64,000 nucleotides of DNA from BOG-908 sp963850605 (GTDB lineage: Bacteria; Pseudomonadota; Alphaproteobacteria; Acetobacterales; Acetobacteraceae), in assembly GCA_963850605.1 (NCBI GenBank), contig CAWKLX010000006.1:248001-312000 (forward strand), in the 5' to 3' direction. The stretch's first letter is position 1. Each line of letters begins with the position of its first letter. Both the position numbers and the translations under genes were made by a program. Below, in pieces: positions 1 to 8,499 of this stretch. The notes under the pieces are model-generated. The model did not search any database. It had not been told where the DNA came from and saw only the letters and a list, made by a program, of their open reading frames with translations.

Positions 1-1448
1 GCGGCCTGCCTGCCGGTCTCGGCCCGTACCGGCGAGGGCGTGGCGTCGCTGGGCCAGGCAATCGGCGCGCTCGCGCGCGAAGCCAGCCCACGCCGCGACG
101 ACGGGGTGCCCTGGCTGCCGGTGGATCGCGCTTTTTCCCGCCCCGGCCATGGAACGATCGTCACCGGCACGCTGCGCCGCGGCCGGCTGGCGGCCGGCGA
201 CACGGTCGAGAGTGTCGCCCGGCACCCTGCGGGCGCGGATACGGGGGCTGCAAGTGCACGGCGTGCGCGTGGTGGCCGCGGCGCCAGGACAGCGCGTGGC
301 GGTGAACCTGCGCGACGTGGAACCGGCCCAGGTCGCGCGCGGCACCGCGCTGGCGGCACCCGGAACGCTGCCGTCCGCCACATGGCTGTCGGTGCGGCTG
401 ACCTCGGTGCCGGACGCACCGGCGCTGGCCACCACCCAAACGCTGCGGCTGCTGCTCGGCACGGTGGAGGTGGGTGCGCGCGTGCGGCTGCTGGACCGCG
501 ACCGGCTGGAGCCGGGCGAGACCGCGCCGGCCCAGCTCCACTGCGCGTCGCCCGTCAGCGTGCCGGCGGGCGAGCACTTCATCGTGCGCCTGGCCTCGCC
601 GGCGATCACGGTCGGCGGCGGCGTAGTGCTCGATCCGGACACGGTCCGCGCCCGCCGCATGTCGTCGCCGGTGCTGGCACGGCTGGCGATGCTGGCGAAG
701 GGCGATCCCTCGGCGATCGTCGCCGGCGAAGTCGCGGCCTCCGGTGTCGCCGGAACCGGCCTCGCCCGCTTGGCACGCGTTGCTGGCCTGTCGGCCGCGC
801 ACGCGGCGCGACTGCTGCCGGGCGGCGAAGCCTCCATATTGCGCGGCGGTGAGGTGGTGTCGGTATCGGCGTTGGAGGCGCTGTCGCGCGTTCTGCCCCG
901 CGCCCTGTCCGCCTATCCGGCCGGTGTGGCGCCGGCGACCTTGCGGTCGCTGGTCCCTCGCGCGGGGGGCGCCGTGCTGGACGAGGCGGTGGCGCGGCTG
1001 GTGTCGGCCGGGGTGCTCACGCGTGAAGGCGCTTGCGTCCGCGTTTCCCGCCCCGACCAGGACCGCGCGGCCGCCCATTCGGCGGCGCGCCTCGCGGCCG
1101 AGCTCGCGGAAACCTTGCGCGCGGGCGGGCTCTCGCCGCCGGACCTGGCCTTGCTCGCCCCAGACCTGGCGCGCCGCCGGCTGGTGCAGGCGATGGTGCG
1201 CGAAGGCTTGGCGGTGCGCGCGCCGGACACCGTGCAAAAGCGCGACGTGCTGTTTCACCGGGACGTCATCGAAGAGGCTCGGCGGCGCCTCGCCACGCTG
1301 CTGTCCGGCGATGGACTGCGCGTGGGCGAGGTGGGCGCGGCGCTGGGCATTTCCAGGAAGTTCAGCGTACCGTTTGCTGGAATATTTCGACAGCACGGGC
1401 TTCACGCGACGGATCGAGGAACGACGGGTGCTGCGCGATCCTGGATGA
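1..1448 (+). pseudogene. selB: SelB selenocysteine-specific elongation factor, C-terminal part, two frameshifts
   Basis: SelB delivers Sec-tRNA to UGA codons marked by a SECIS hairpin. The window opens inside the GTPase domain: the first codons read a G5-like VSARTGEG. Domain II follows (GHGTIVTGTLRRG near bases 146-185), and the C-terminal winged-helix RNA-binding region ends in an arginine-rich tail (STGFTRRIEERRVL). The frame moves twice. Frame 1 runs to about base 216 (GDTVE), an extra base then shifts to the frame reading VSPGTLRARIRG, and another extra base near 1373 shifts to LLEYFDSTGF, which ends at 1448. Removing one base at each site restores a continuous SelB. There are no other stops, so the damage is recent or a sequence error. 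The 5' end lies outside the window. A selenocysteine tRNA lies 1.35 kb downstream, which supports the identity. Confidence 0.85.
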
Positions 1449-1490
1449 GCGTCTCGGGCGTTCGTGGTCCGTTGTTCGGATGCCTCCACA

Positions 1491-2704
1491 CTACTTCTGT
1501 GGCCGGGCCTGCATCGTCGTCAGCTTGTAGAGCGTTCCGGCTCCCGGATTGCCCCCGCGCTCAGTCAAGCCATAAGCAGTAATACCCTTTGCCGCCAAGC
1601 CACTTGGCAAGGTCGTATTGTTGGTGAACTGGTAACGTGTTGTCTCCGCCCCAGTGACAGCATTCACTCCGAACAGCGTATCCGAACAAATTCCGCCCAC
1701 CGCAACCGTCGTGCCAAAAAGCGCACCGCCAGAATAGGCCAGTGTCACTTGGGGAAAACAGGCGTCAGAACCACCGCCAAAACTATAGAGTACGGTGTAG
1801 GCGGAGGTTTTTGGATTGAGCTTGAACACTGTGCCGCACCCGCCCTGGTTTGAGCAGGGAGGGATGTTATAAGTTACTGCCGCCGTATGCTGTTGTTCCG
1901 TAGAAATCGCCGGCGTGATAGATCAGACCGCCAACCGGTCCAAAGCCGTTAGGTCCGGCTTGGTAACTATAGATTACGACTTCTCCGCCATTGCTCAGAT
2001 TGATGGCGAATACAGCTCCGGCGCCAAACTTGCCTCCCAACGCGGTGCCATAAAGCACATTACCCAGCACTATCGGCCGCCCGGTCGGCTCAGCAGCGTC
2101 CATGCCATCCTTAAAACTATAAACAGTTGCCTCGGCCTTCGCGACGGGATTTACGCTAAAGACCGCGCCAAGTCCGGCAGTTCCACCGGCCGCAACCACT
2201 CCGTACAGCTTGGCGCCGGAATAGACGAGCCCGCCGGAGGGGCTAAAGCCATCGGCTCCTCCAGTAAACCTATACAGCACGGTTTCTTTGTGGGTGGCTG
2301 GATCGACCATAAAAACCGTGCCGCAGCCTTGGCCGCTGCACCCGTTGCCGCCACCAAGTAGTGTAACTCCGTAAAGCCGGCCGTGCTCGTAGATCACCCC
2401 CGTTGTAGGGGCGTAGCCATCCTGGCCGCCTGCAAACCTATACAACACAGTCTCTGTGTTCGTCTTTTGTGTCGAACGAGAACACGGTCCCGCACCCTAC
2501 GCCCTTGCACCCGGTGCCGCCACCCGCGGCGGTCGTGCCGTAGAGCATGCCGGCCTGATCAGCCATTTCACCATACGGCAGGCTGCCGTCGATACCGCCC
2601 TGGAAATCATACACTGTCGCAGGGACCTGCGCTCGGGCGGCTACGGCGGGCAAGGCGGTTGCTGCACTAACCACAAGAACTTCCAACAGACTTCTTGCAG
2701 ACAT
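1491..2704 (-). pseudogene. GloVer-repeat exported protein, two frameshifts
   Basis: The predicted protein has a signal peptide (AATALPAVAARAQ) and then tandem ~40-50-residue repeats with the recurring pattern LYGTT..GG..GCGTVF and VLYRFAGGxDG.xP. This is typical of the choice-of-anchor/GloVer repeat family, whose function is not known to me. The start at 2704 has a good purine-rich site (GGGAGCAGG) upstream. The frame breaks twice: near 2455 (SFDTK to TNTETVLY) and near 1865 (TAYGGSNL stop to IPPCSNQGGCGTVF). Both are explained by one extra base. The gene is convergent with selB, 42 bases apart, and lies between selB and the selenocysteine tRNA. It has no obvious link to selenium metabolism. 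Confidence 0.75.
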
Positions 2705-2798
2705 TTACCTGCTCCCGTCGGTGCAAGGATATCGCGAATGGAGCGCCGGTCAACGAATAAGAAGTGTGTCGTCGGTCCCACTGCGCTACGATGCACAC

Positions 2799-2891
2799 GG
2801 AGGCGATTGGGGTCTGGTGGCCCCCCCGGTCTTCAAAACCGGTGGCCCGCCCAAAGCGGGCGGTGGGTTCGATTCCCATCCGCTTCCGCCA
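2799..2891 (+). tRNA. selC: tRNA-Sec (anticodon TCA)
   Basis: This is a long tRNA with encoded CCA end. The 5' strand GGAGGCGA pairs with CCGCTTCC, and G73 precedes CCA. The D arm has a 6-bp stem (GGGGTC/GGCCCC) with a 4-base loop, a hallmark of bacterial tRNA-Sec. The anticodon arm CCGGT-CTTCAAA-ACCGG carries TCA, and the long variable arm is GCCCGC-CCAAA-GCGGGC. The T loop is TTCGATT. The acceptor helix is not perfect: position 4 makes a G-U pair and position 8 an A-C mismatch. Identity is clear from the anticodon, D stem and variable arm. Confidence 0.93.
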
Positions 2892-2899
2892 ATAGAAAA

Positions 2900-2968
2900 A
2901 GTTCTTTGCTTCTTTCTTTCAAGGAAGAAGGCCTTCTTTTCTGAAGAAAAGAAGCAAAAGACTTTGAC
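2900..2968. repeat. A/T-rich inverted-repeat element, copy 1
   Basis: The stretch reads as two halves, AAAGTTCTTTGCTTCTTTCTTTC and GAAAAGAAGCAAAAGACTTTG, that pair around CAAGGAAGAAGGCCTTCTTTTCT. It belongs to a family seen at six places in this window with the core CTTTTCTTCAGAAAAGAAG. It lies between the tRNA-Sec and the end of the convergent pectinacetylesterase gene, so it could act as a bidirectional terminator. Confidence 0.6.
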
Positions 2969-2971
2969 AAA

Positions 2972-4216
2972 TCAGGGCGTCGTCGATCCGGTTGGCGCCT
3001 GAACGCCTGGGCCGTCGCCCAGTTCTATCACGCGCGGGCCGCCGTCGCCTTGTAGCCAGGCGTCGAGCACGTCGCGTGGAGCAAGCTGGCCTTCGGGAAA
3101 CGAGAAGGGCCTGCTGAAAGCGGCGTTGCTCATCATCACATGCAGATAGGCGTTGGGAGAAAATACCGCATATGCGGCGCCACTTCCGCCGGTCAGAGCC
3201 GCCGCCATGCTCTGCGCGAACGCCGTCGCGTACTGGCCCTGCATCGATTGCGGGTCTTGGGGAAGGGCGCAATTGCCGTTAGCCTGCGGGCACAGCTCGT
3301 CGGAAAGCTGCCGCCCGTCCAACTGCGACTCGGCCACGAAGCTCGGCAGCGGAATGTAGCCTTTCTGAAAGATAGCCGAGGAGTAGCAGGCGACCTGCTC
3401 CTCCGGCGTCTGCGCGGCCGCGGCGCACACCTTGTCGCCCGATCCGTTCCACAACGCCATGCCCGCCTCGAACAACGCGTCGAACGCGTCCGGCCTGCCC
3501 GGATAAACGTAGGGCGCAGGCGCCGCCGGGTCGTACTGGCCTATGTCCATCGCAAACCCCGCATCTTCCACCAGGCGTATATCCGGAGCAGGCGGCAGAA
3601 TGGGCAGGAGGTCGTTGGCGGTCACCGCGATGCCGATGCCGCCCGACGAACTGCCGCCGAGCACGATCTGCGTAGCGCCCTCGAAACCGAAATTCAGCAG
3701 GCCCAGCGACTCGACTGCCGCCAGCGCGATCCGCCGACCCTCGAAATACCAGGTGGAGGTATCGTTCGGATCGAACGCCCCCGCGGATGCATAGCCGCCC
3801 GACCACATGTCGCTGGAACAATAATGCACCAGCACCGTGTTCGCATTGTACAGGAGCGGATTAATGGCCGGGTTCGACGACAGCAGGCCTTGGCCGACGC
3901 CCGCCACGAACCCATCGGATGTCAGGTGGCGTGCGCCGCCTGCCGCGCGCGCGGCACAGCTCTGCTGATTGATGCATTGTCCGCCGCCCTCCAGCCAGAT
4001 GACCCAATGCGAGGCGCCGCTATCATGGCCGGGCCGGAACCAGTACGCCGGAATCGTTCCGTCGTTGCACCGTGCTTGCGTGTCCAATCCGGCATTGATG
4101 CTGCACAGCATCGCACCGTCCGCATTGGGGGCACCGCAAACCGGTGCAGCGCAAGCTGCGCGACCGGCGAAGACAAAACCAACGGCGAGAGCGCGGCACG
4201 GATTTAATGAGCCCAT
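2972..4216 (-). CDS. Pectinacetylesterase/Notum-family secreted hydrolase, copy A
   Basis: A 414-residue alpha/beta hydrolase that starts with a signal peptide (AVGFVFAGRAACA). An N-terminal WVIWLEGGGQC segment probably forms the oxyanion region. The nucleophile elbow is GGSSSGG (pattern GxSxG) in the middle of the chain. Many paired cysteines fit a secreted enzyme with disulfides. The start at 4216 is preferred over the longer 4243 start because AAGGAG lies 8 bases before it. Family members remove acyl groups from pectin (plants, bacteria) or Wnt lipid (animal Notum); the substrate here is unknown. A paralogue of similar length follows immediately upstream at 4432-5712, so this is a tandem duplication. 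Confidence 0.8.
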   Translation of the reverse strand: MGSLNPCRALAVGFVFAGRAACAAPVCGAPNADGAMLCSINAGLDTQARCNDGTIPAYWFRPGHDSGASHWVIWLEGGGQCINQQSCAARAAGGARHLTSDGFVAGVGQGLLSSNPAINPLLYNANTVLVHYCSSDMWSGGYASAGAFDPNDTSTWYFEGRRIALAAVESLGLLNFGFEGATQIVLGGSSSGGIGIAVTANDLLPILPPAPDIRLVEDAGFAMDIGQYDPAAPAPYVYPGRPDAFDALFEAGMALWNGSGDKVCAAAAQTPEEQVACYSSAIFQKGYIPLPSFVAESQLDGRQLSDELCPQANGNCALPQDPQSMQGQYATAFAQSMAAALTGGSGAAYAVFSPNAYLHVMMSNAAFSRPFSFPEGQLAPRDVLDAWLQGDGGPRVIELGDGPGVQAPTGSTTP

Positions 4217-4377
4217 CGTCAATCTCCTTCGAATTCGCAGCACGAAGACTGCAACTCCAGAAGTAAGATTGAACCGGACTCATAACGAAATCCAGTTTAT
4301 TCCGCACCTAAACACGCCATGGTTGCCAAAACATAACAAAACCGTCGCAATGAACGACGTCAGACTGAGCGAACGAC

Positions 4378-4413
4378 AAAAAGTCTTTTGCTTCTTTTCT
4401 TCAGAAAAGAAGT
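4378..4413. repeat. A/T-rich hairpin element, copy 2
   Basis: The core CTTCTTTTC-TTCA-GAAAAGAAG is a perfect 9-bp stem with a 4-base loop, preceded by AAAAAGTCTTTTG. It lies downstream of the copy-B esterase gene (minus strand) and about 160 bases before the start of copy A, and may end transcription of copy B. Confidence 0.65.
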
Positions 4414-4431
4414 CCTTCCTTCGTCATGAAT

Positions 4432-5712
4432 TCAGCGTCTGGCCCTGACATGGCGTATCGCGTTCACCCCGGGCTGGTTGCCGATGTTAACCACGCGTCC
4501 GCTTCCATTCCCCGCCAGCCAGGCATCGACGGCCTGACGTGGGCTTATCCTGCCGCCCGGAAACGCATAGGGCTGGGTGAACACGTCCGGGTCGGTCATC
4601 AGCACGTGCAGATACAGGTCGGGCGAGAACACCGTCCAAGCTGCATTGCCCGTCCCGGTCAGTGCCGCCGCCATGGTGGCGCCGAACGCGGTCGCATATT
4701 GGCCGGGCATGGATCGCGGATCGTGCGAGACCCCGCAATCGCCATATTGCTGCGGACACAGCTCGTCGGTGATCTGCGCCAGGTCGAGCTGCGATTCCGC
4801 CACGAAGGCCGGCATCTGAATATAACCACGCTGGAAGATCGCCGACGAGTAGCAGGCCGCGCGCGCGGCCGGCGTCGTCGCCTGCAACGCGCAGCTTGCA
4901 TCACCTCTGCCGTTCCACAAGGCAATGCCGCTTTCGATCAAGGCCAGGAACGCGGTCGCATGGCCGGCATAGACGTAAGGTGCCGGCGCTTGCGGATCAT
5001 ACTGCCCGATATTGAGCGCGAACCCGGCATCGTCGATCAGCCTGATGTCGGGCGCGTCCGGCAGCACTGCTACAATGTCATGGGCGGTCACAGCGATCCC
5101 CACGCCGCCGGCCGAACTGCCGCCGAGCACGATCCGCGTCGTGCCTTGTCCAAAGCCCAGGCCCAGCTCGCTCAGCGAGGCGATCGCGGCCAAGGCGATG
5201 GGCCGGCCCTCGAAATACCACGTCGCGGGGTTGCCCGGGTTGAACGGTGCGCTCGCAACCCGGCCGCCGGACCACAGATCGCTGGAGCAGTAATGCACCA
5301 GCACCGTGTTGGCGTTGTGGAGCATCGGATTGGTCCGGGCGTCCGACGCCAGAATGCCCTGGCCCGTGCCGGCGCCGAACCCGTTCGCGGTGACGAAACC
5401 GGCATCGGCCCCCTGCGCACGGGCCGCGCAGGAGGTCTGATCGGTGCACTGGCCGCCGCCTTCCAGCCAGATGACCCATTGTGTCGCCCCGGCGCCACTG
5501 CCTGGCCGCACCCAGAAGGACGGCAGCGTGCCGTCATTGCACAGCGCGTGGGGGTCCAACGACGGGTCGATGGTGCACAGCATCGCGCCATCCGTGTTCA
5601 CGCCGCCGCACGAGACGGCCGCGCGGGACACGCCCGGCCATATCGTGCCGAGCAACGCGGCCAGCACCGCACCGCGCGCGCGGCCTCCCCTTTTCTCGAA
5701 CCAGGATGTCAT
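4432..5712 (-). CDS. Pectinacetylesterase/Notum-family secreted hydrolase, copy B
   Basis: A 426-residue paralogue of the downstream copy. It shares the WVIWLEGGGQC block, the VLVHYCSSD block, the GGSSAGG nucleophile elbow, and the RLIDDAGFA and YSSAIFQ.GYI blocks. The N-terminus is hydrophobic (AVLAALLGTIWPGVSRA) and reads as a signal peptide. The start at 5712 (ATG) is chosen over the GTG at 5736 because GGGGGA lies just before it and the signal peptide then has usual length. The two copies are clearly diverged, so the duplication is not recent. The likely role is extracellular or periplasmic de-esterification of a plant or microbial polymer; the substrate cannot be read from sequence. Confidence 0.8.
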   Translation of the reverse strand: MTSWFEKRGGRARGAVLAALLGTIWPGVSRAAVSCGGVNTDGAMLCTIDPSLDPHALCNDGTLPSFWVRPGSGAGATQWVIWLEGGGQCTDQTSCAARAQGADAGFVTANGFGAGTGQGILASDARTNPMLHNANTVLVHYCSSDLWSGGRVASAPFNPGNPATWYFEGRPIALAAIASLSELGLGFGQGTTRIVLGGSSAGGVGIAVTAHDIVAVLPDAPDIRLIDDAGFALNIGQYDPQAPAPYVYAGHATAFLALIESGIALWNGRGDASCALQATTPAARAACYSSAIFQRGYIQMPAFVAESQLDLAQITDELCPQQYGDCGVSHDPRSMPGQYATAFGATMAAALTGTGNAAWTVFSPDLYLHVLMTDPDVFTQPYAFPGGRISPRQAVDAWLAGNGSGRVVNIGNQPGVNAIRHVRARR

Positions 5713-5847
5713 CCGGTCCCCCACGAGAACAACCACACCCGGCTCAGGCCAGGTGCTGCAACCTCAGGTAGCAGATAACCCCACACACACAAAGCTGAAT
5801 TGCGATTTGGCGCAGTTTTCCGCCATTTTCGCGGCGCCCGCGTGCGG

Positions 5848-6786
5848 TCAGGGCAGAGGGTCGTGCGTGTTCAGCCAAATGCCGTGCGGTGAGCGGCCCA
5901 CCGCGATGCGCTCGATCGCGCCGGTCGCCGGGTCGAGCACCGCCACCGACTGGGCGAAGCGCAGCGCCGCCCAGATTTTTCCATCCGGTGCGAAATCCAG
6001 GTCGTCCGGCCCGCCCGGCACGCTGATCGTGCGCACAACGTTCAGGGTCAAGGGATCCAGCACGGACAACGTGCCGTCCACCCGGTTGGTGGCGTAGATC
6101 TGCTTTCCGTCATGGGTCAGGAACATGGTGTGCGCACCGCGGCCCGTGGGGATCAGCCGTTCCACCCGCCCGCTGGCCGGGTCGACGACCGCGAAATGCG
6201 CCTCCCCCATCAGCCCGACCAGCAGCCGCCCGCGATTCCACAGCACGCCCGCCGGCGTGCGGCCTACCTTGGCGTTCCACAGCACCGCGCCGGTCTGGGT
6301 GGCGATCGCCATCAGCCGGTCGGATCCCTGCAGGCTGACGAACACCACCGACGAGTCGGGTGCGTAATTCATGTGGCTGGGCAGGCTGCGTGCCGGGACG
6401 CGGTGCAGCAGGTGCAGCGTCGCCGCGTCATAGATGTCGATCTGCGCCCGCGCCAGGCCGGCCACGGTCAGGAATTTGCCATCCGGGCTGTACTGCAACT
6501 GGTAGGGGTCGCTGATGACCACCTGGCGCTGGATGGCGCCGGTGTGGGGATCGAGGAAGAACAGGGTGTTACCCGCCGTATCGCCCACGACCAGGCTGCG
6601 GTGATCCGGGGTGAGCGCCATGTGGTGTGGTTCGCGCAGCAGCGGAATGCGCTGGCGCTCTTGATGCGTGGTCACATCCAGCAGGCTGACGCTGGCACTG
6701 TTGGAGTTGATGACGAAGGCGAGGCCGCCGGCATGCGCTTGCCAGCTGGCGAGCAACATCGCGAAAAAGGCCATGGAACGTAACAT
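5848..6786 (-). CDS. YncE/40-residue beta-propeller repeat protein, exported
   Basis: A 312-residue protein with a short signal peptide (MAFFAMLLASWQAHA) and then repeats of the type V.DP.TG.I.R.I..G..P..L..SPDGK, as in YncE and surface-layer seven-bladed propellers. Blades can be recognised at SPDGKFLTVAG, APDSSVVFVS, THDGKQIYATN and APDGKIWAA. Such proteins often bind DNA, metal or cofactor maturation partners in the periplasm, but the ligand here is unknown. It stands alone on the minus strand, downstream of nothing obviously related. Confidence 0.7.
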   Translation of the reverse strand: MLRSMAFFAMLLASWQAHAGGLAFVINSNSASVSLLDVTTHQERQRIPLLREPHHMALTPDHRSLVVGDTAGNTLFFLDPHTGAIQRQVVISDPYQLQYSPDGKFLTVAGLARAQIDIYDAATLHLLHRVPARSLPSHMNYAPDSSVVFVSLQGSDRLMAIATQTGAVLWNAKVGRTPAGVLWNRGRLLVGLMGEAHFAVVDPASGRVERLIPTGRGAHTMFLTHDGKQIYATNRVDGTLSVLDPLTLNVVRTISVPGGPDDLDFAPDGKIWAALRFAQSVAVLDPATGAIERIAVGRSPHGIWLNTHDPLP

Positions 6787-6980
6787 GATCGAGGGCCTTG
6801 CAGACGAGTTGGCCTGCCTAGCGTGATTCGCGCATGTTCTGCCAGTGGTGCGGATGGAACGTCAGGACCACCGAGACGTGATGACCGGAAGATCGCGGCC
6901 GACCTCGTTGCGTGGTAGTCCTGACACATCGCGCGCCTTTCTGGTTGCACGCGTCTGAGAGTACCGGCTTCACCAGCCAC

Positions 6981-7406
6981 ATGCTCCCGCCTACCAGGTC
7001 AGGAGCATGTGTCATTTCTAATTCGGTATTAATCTTGATTGTCGAAGATGACGGGCTGATCCGGCACGTGGTGCAGGAAGCCCTGACCGACGGGGGCTAC
7101 GCCGTCGAGACTGCCTGCACCGGCGAGGAGGCATTCAACAAGCTGGATGCGCCGGACGCCGCGTTTCGTGCCCTTGTCACTGACATCGATTTGGTTTCGG
7201 GGATGCTGACCGGCTGGGATGTCGCCCGGCACGCCCGCGAGATCACACCCGAGCTCCCGGTCATCTACATGACGGGGGCGAGTGCGAGCGACTGGTCGTC
7301 CCAGGGCGTGCCCAAAAGCGTATTGCTCACCAAGCCCTTCGCCCCGTCGCAGGTCGTGACGGCGGTGTCGCAGCTTCTGAACGCGAACGCATCCGCCGCG
7401 GAGTAG
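6981..7406 (+). CDS. Stand-alone response-regulator receiver domain
   Basis: The protein is essentially one receiver domain. It shows the acidic pocket (IVEDDG), a phospho-acceptor region (LVTDIDL), the conserved T/S position (YMTGAS) and the lysine (LTKPFAP). There is no output domain, so it probably acts through protein contacts like CheY-type or single-domain regulators. No kinase gene is adjacent. The start is uncertain: ATG at 6981 and an in-frame GTG at 6912 are both possible, and neither has a good ribosome binding site. Confidence 0.75.
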   Translation: MLPPTRSGACVISNSVLILIVEDDGLIRHVVQEALTDGGYAVETACTGEEAFNKLDAPDAAFRALVTDIDLVSGMLTGWDVARHAREITPELPVIYMTGASASDWSSQGVPKSVLLTKPFAPSQVVTAVSQLLNANASAAE

Positions 7407-7419
7407 GGGCGTTCCGCGG

Positions 7420-7497
7420 TCAGATCACGTGGAACAGATACAGAAGAATGATCACGGGGATGGGTATCCCCAAAAACCAGAGCAGAGCGCCGCGCAT
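7420..7497 (-). CDS. Small hydrophobic membrane peptide (25 aa)
   Basis: The reading frame from the ATG at 7497 encodes 25 residues, MRGALLWFLGIPIPVIILLY followed by LFHVI, a single predicted transmembrane helix. A strong ribosome binding site (CAGGAGAT) lies 8 bases before the ATG, which is why I treat it as real. The family is not known to me, and peptides of this style are easily missed by gene finders. It ends 13 bases from the receiver gene on the other strand. Confidence 0.6.
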   Translation of the reverse strand: MRGALLWFLGIPIPVIILLYLFHVI

Positions 7498-7570
7498 GAC
7501 CCGATCTCCTGACGATACGATACGATCCGCGAACGCCAGCGATCCATGACGGTTTCTGGCGCTCGCCACG

Positions 7571-8308
7571 TCAAGCGGCCGGACGATGTATTCCGCACTC
7601 GGTCTTGCCCGTGCCGGACCACCGTCCGCTCCGCGGGTCCTCGCCGGCCGCCACGGCGCGCGTGCAGGTCGCACACCCGATGGAGGGGTACCCGGCCAGG
7701 CTGAGCGCATGGCGCGGCAAATCCCGCCGGTCGAACTCCTCCTCGATCTGGGCAGGAGTCCACGCCGCCAAGGGGTTCAGCTTGGCGCGCCCGTCCACGA
7801 TCTCGCTCTCGGGCATGGCGATTCGCCCGACCGTCTGATGGCGCTTGCGGCCGGTGATCCACGCATCGAACGGAATCAGCGCACGGTCGAGCGGCGTGAC
7901 TTTGCGAAGGCGGCAGCATGCGTCCGGATCGTAGCGCCAAAGCTCCGCGTCCGGATCCGCCTGGGCCAGCTCGGCGGCGGATGCCGACAGGCTGCGCACC
8001 CCTGTCAGGCCGAGCCGGCGCGCCAACTCGTCACGATAGGCCAGCGTCTCGCCGAAATGCTGCCGCGTATCGACGAACAGAACCGGGGTCGCGGGATCGA
8101 TCTCGGCCACCAAAGCCAGCAACACCGCCGAATCCGCGCCGAACGACGACACGACCGCAATCCGGCCCGCATAGTCGCACCGTAACGCGCGGTGCAGCAG
8201 CCGCAGGCTGTGCAGCACATGCGCCGGCGTCTGTGCCTCATCCGCACGCCGCCGATCGGCGCCAGTGGCGAAGTCGGCGGGTGCGTCGAATGTCAGGCAG
8301 TCGAACAT
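7571..8308 (-). CDS. cysH: Assimilatory APS/PAPS reductase
   Basis: CysH reduces adenylyl sulfate (or PAPS) to sulfite with thioredoxin electrons. The 245-residue protein has the PP-loop-like SSFGADSAVLL near residue 54, the RYDPDACCR block with Cys131-Cys132, a GCATC pair (212, 215) and the C-terminal ECGIH catalytic cysteine (238). The CC...CxxC set marks the 4Fe-4S APS-reductase subtype. The start at 8308 is chosen because AGGGA lies just before it; a longer start at 8377 would add an unlikely extension. No cysD/N or sulfite reductase genes are next to it. Confidence 0.88.
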   Translation of the reverse strand: MFDCLTFDAPADFATGADRRRADEAQTPAHVLHSLRLLHRALRCDYAGRIAVVSSFGADSAVLLALVAEIDPATPVLFVDTRQHFGETLAYRDELARRLGLTGVRSLSASAAELAQADPDAELWRYDPDACCRLRKVTPLDRALIPFDAWITGRKRHQTVGRIAMPESEIVDGRAKLNPLAAWTPAQIEEEFDRRDLPRHALSLAGYPSIGCATCTRAVAAGEDPRSGRWSGTGKTECGIHRPAA

Positions 8309-8499
8309 GGCAATCCCTATCCGTGGCCAGACAAGCCCATAATCTTCGGCGTGCAAAGCGCATATGGCTAGTTCCACGCCTAAACGACGTGATATCTGAT
8401 ATGCACTCGCTGCAAAGCGGAGTTGCGCGCTAGGATTTCACGTGCCGCAACCGCACATCCTGCATTGACCGCGCAAAGCCCCGCCACGTAACTCGGCCT

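Noticed and set aside
1365..1380. Programmed frameshift in selB
   Set aside because: No shared slippery sequence is seen at the break sites across genes, so coded frameshifting is unlikely. Decay or sequence error is simpler.
4426..5778. 450-codon plus-strand frame opposite esterase copy B
   Set aside because: Antisense to a clear secreted hydrolase; sequence is Arg/His/Gly-rich and has no domain.
6787..6980. Possible short genes between the propeller and receiver genes
   Set aside because: Frames are short, lack start signals, and do not resemble known proteins.
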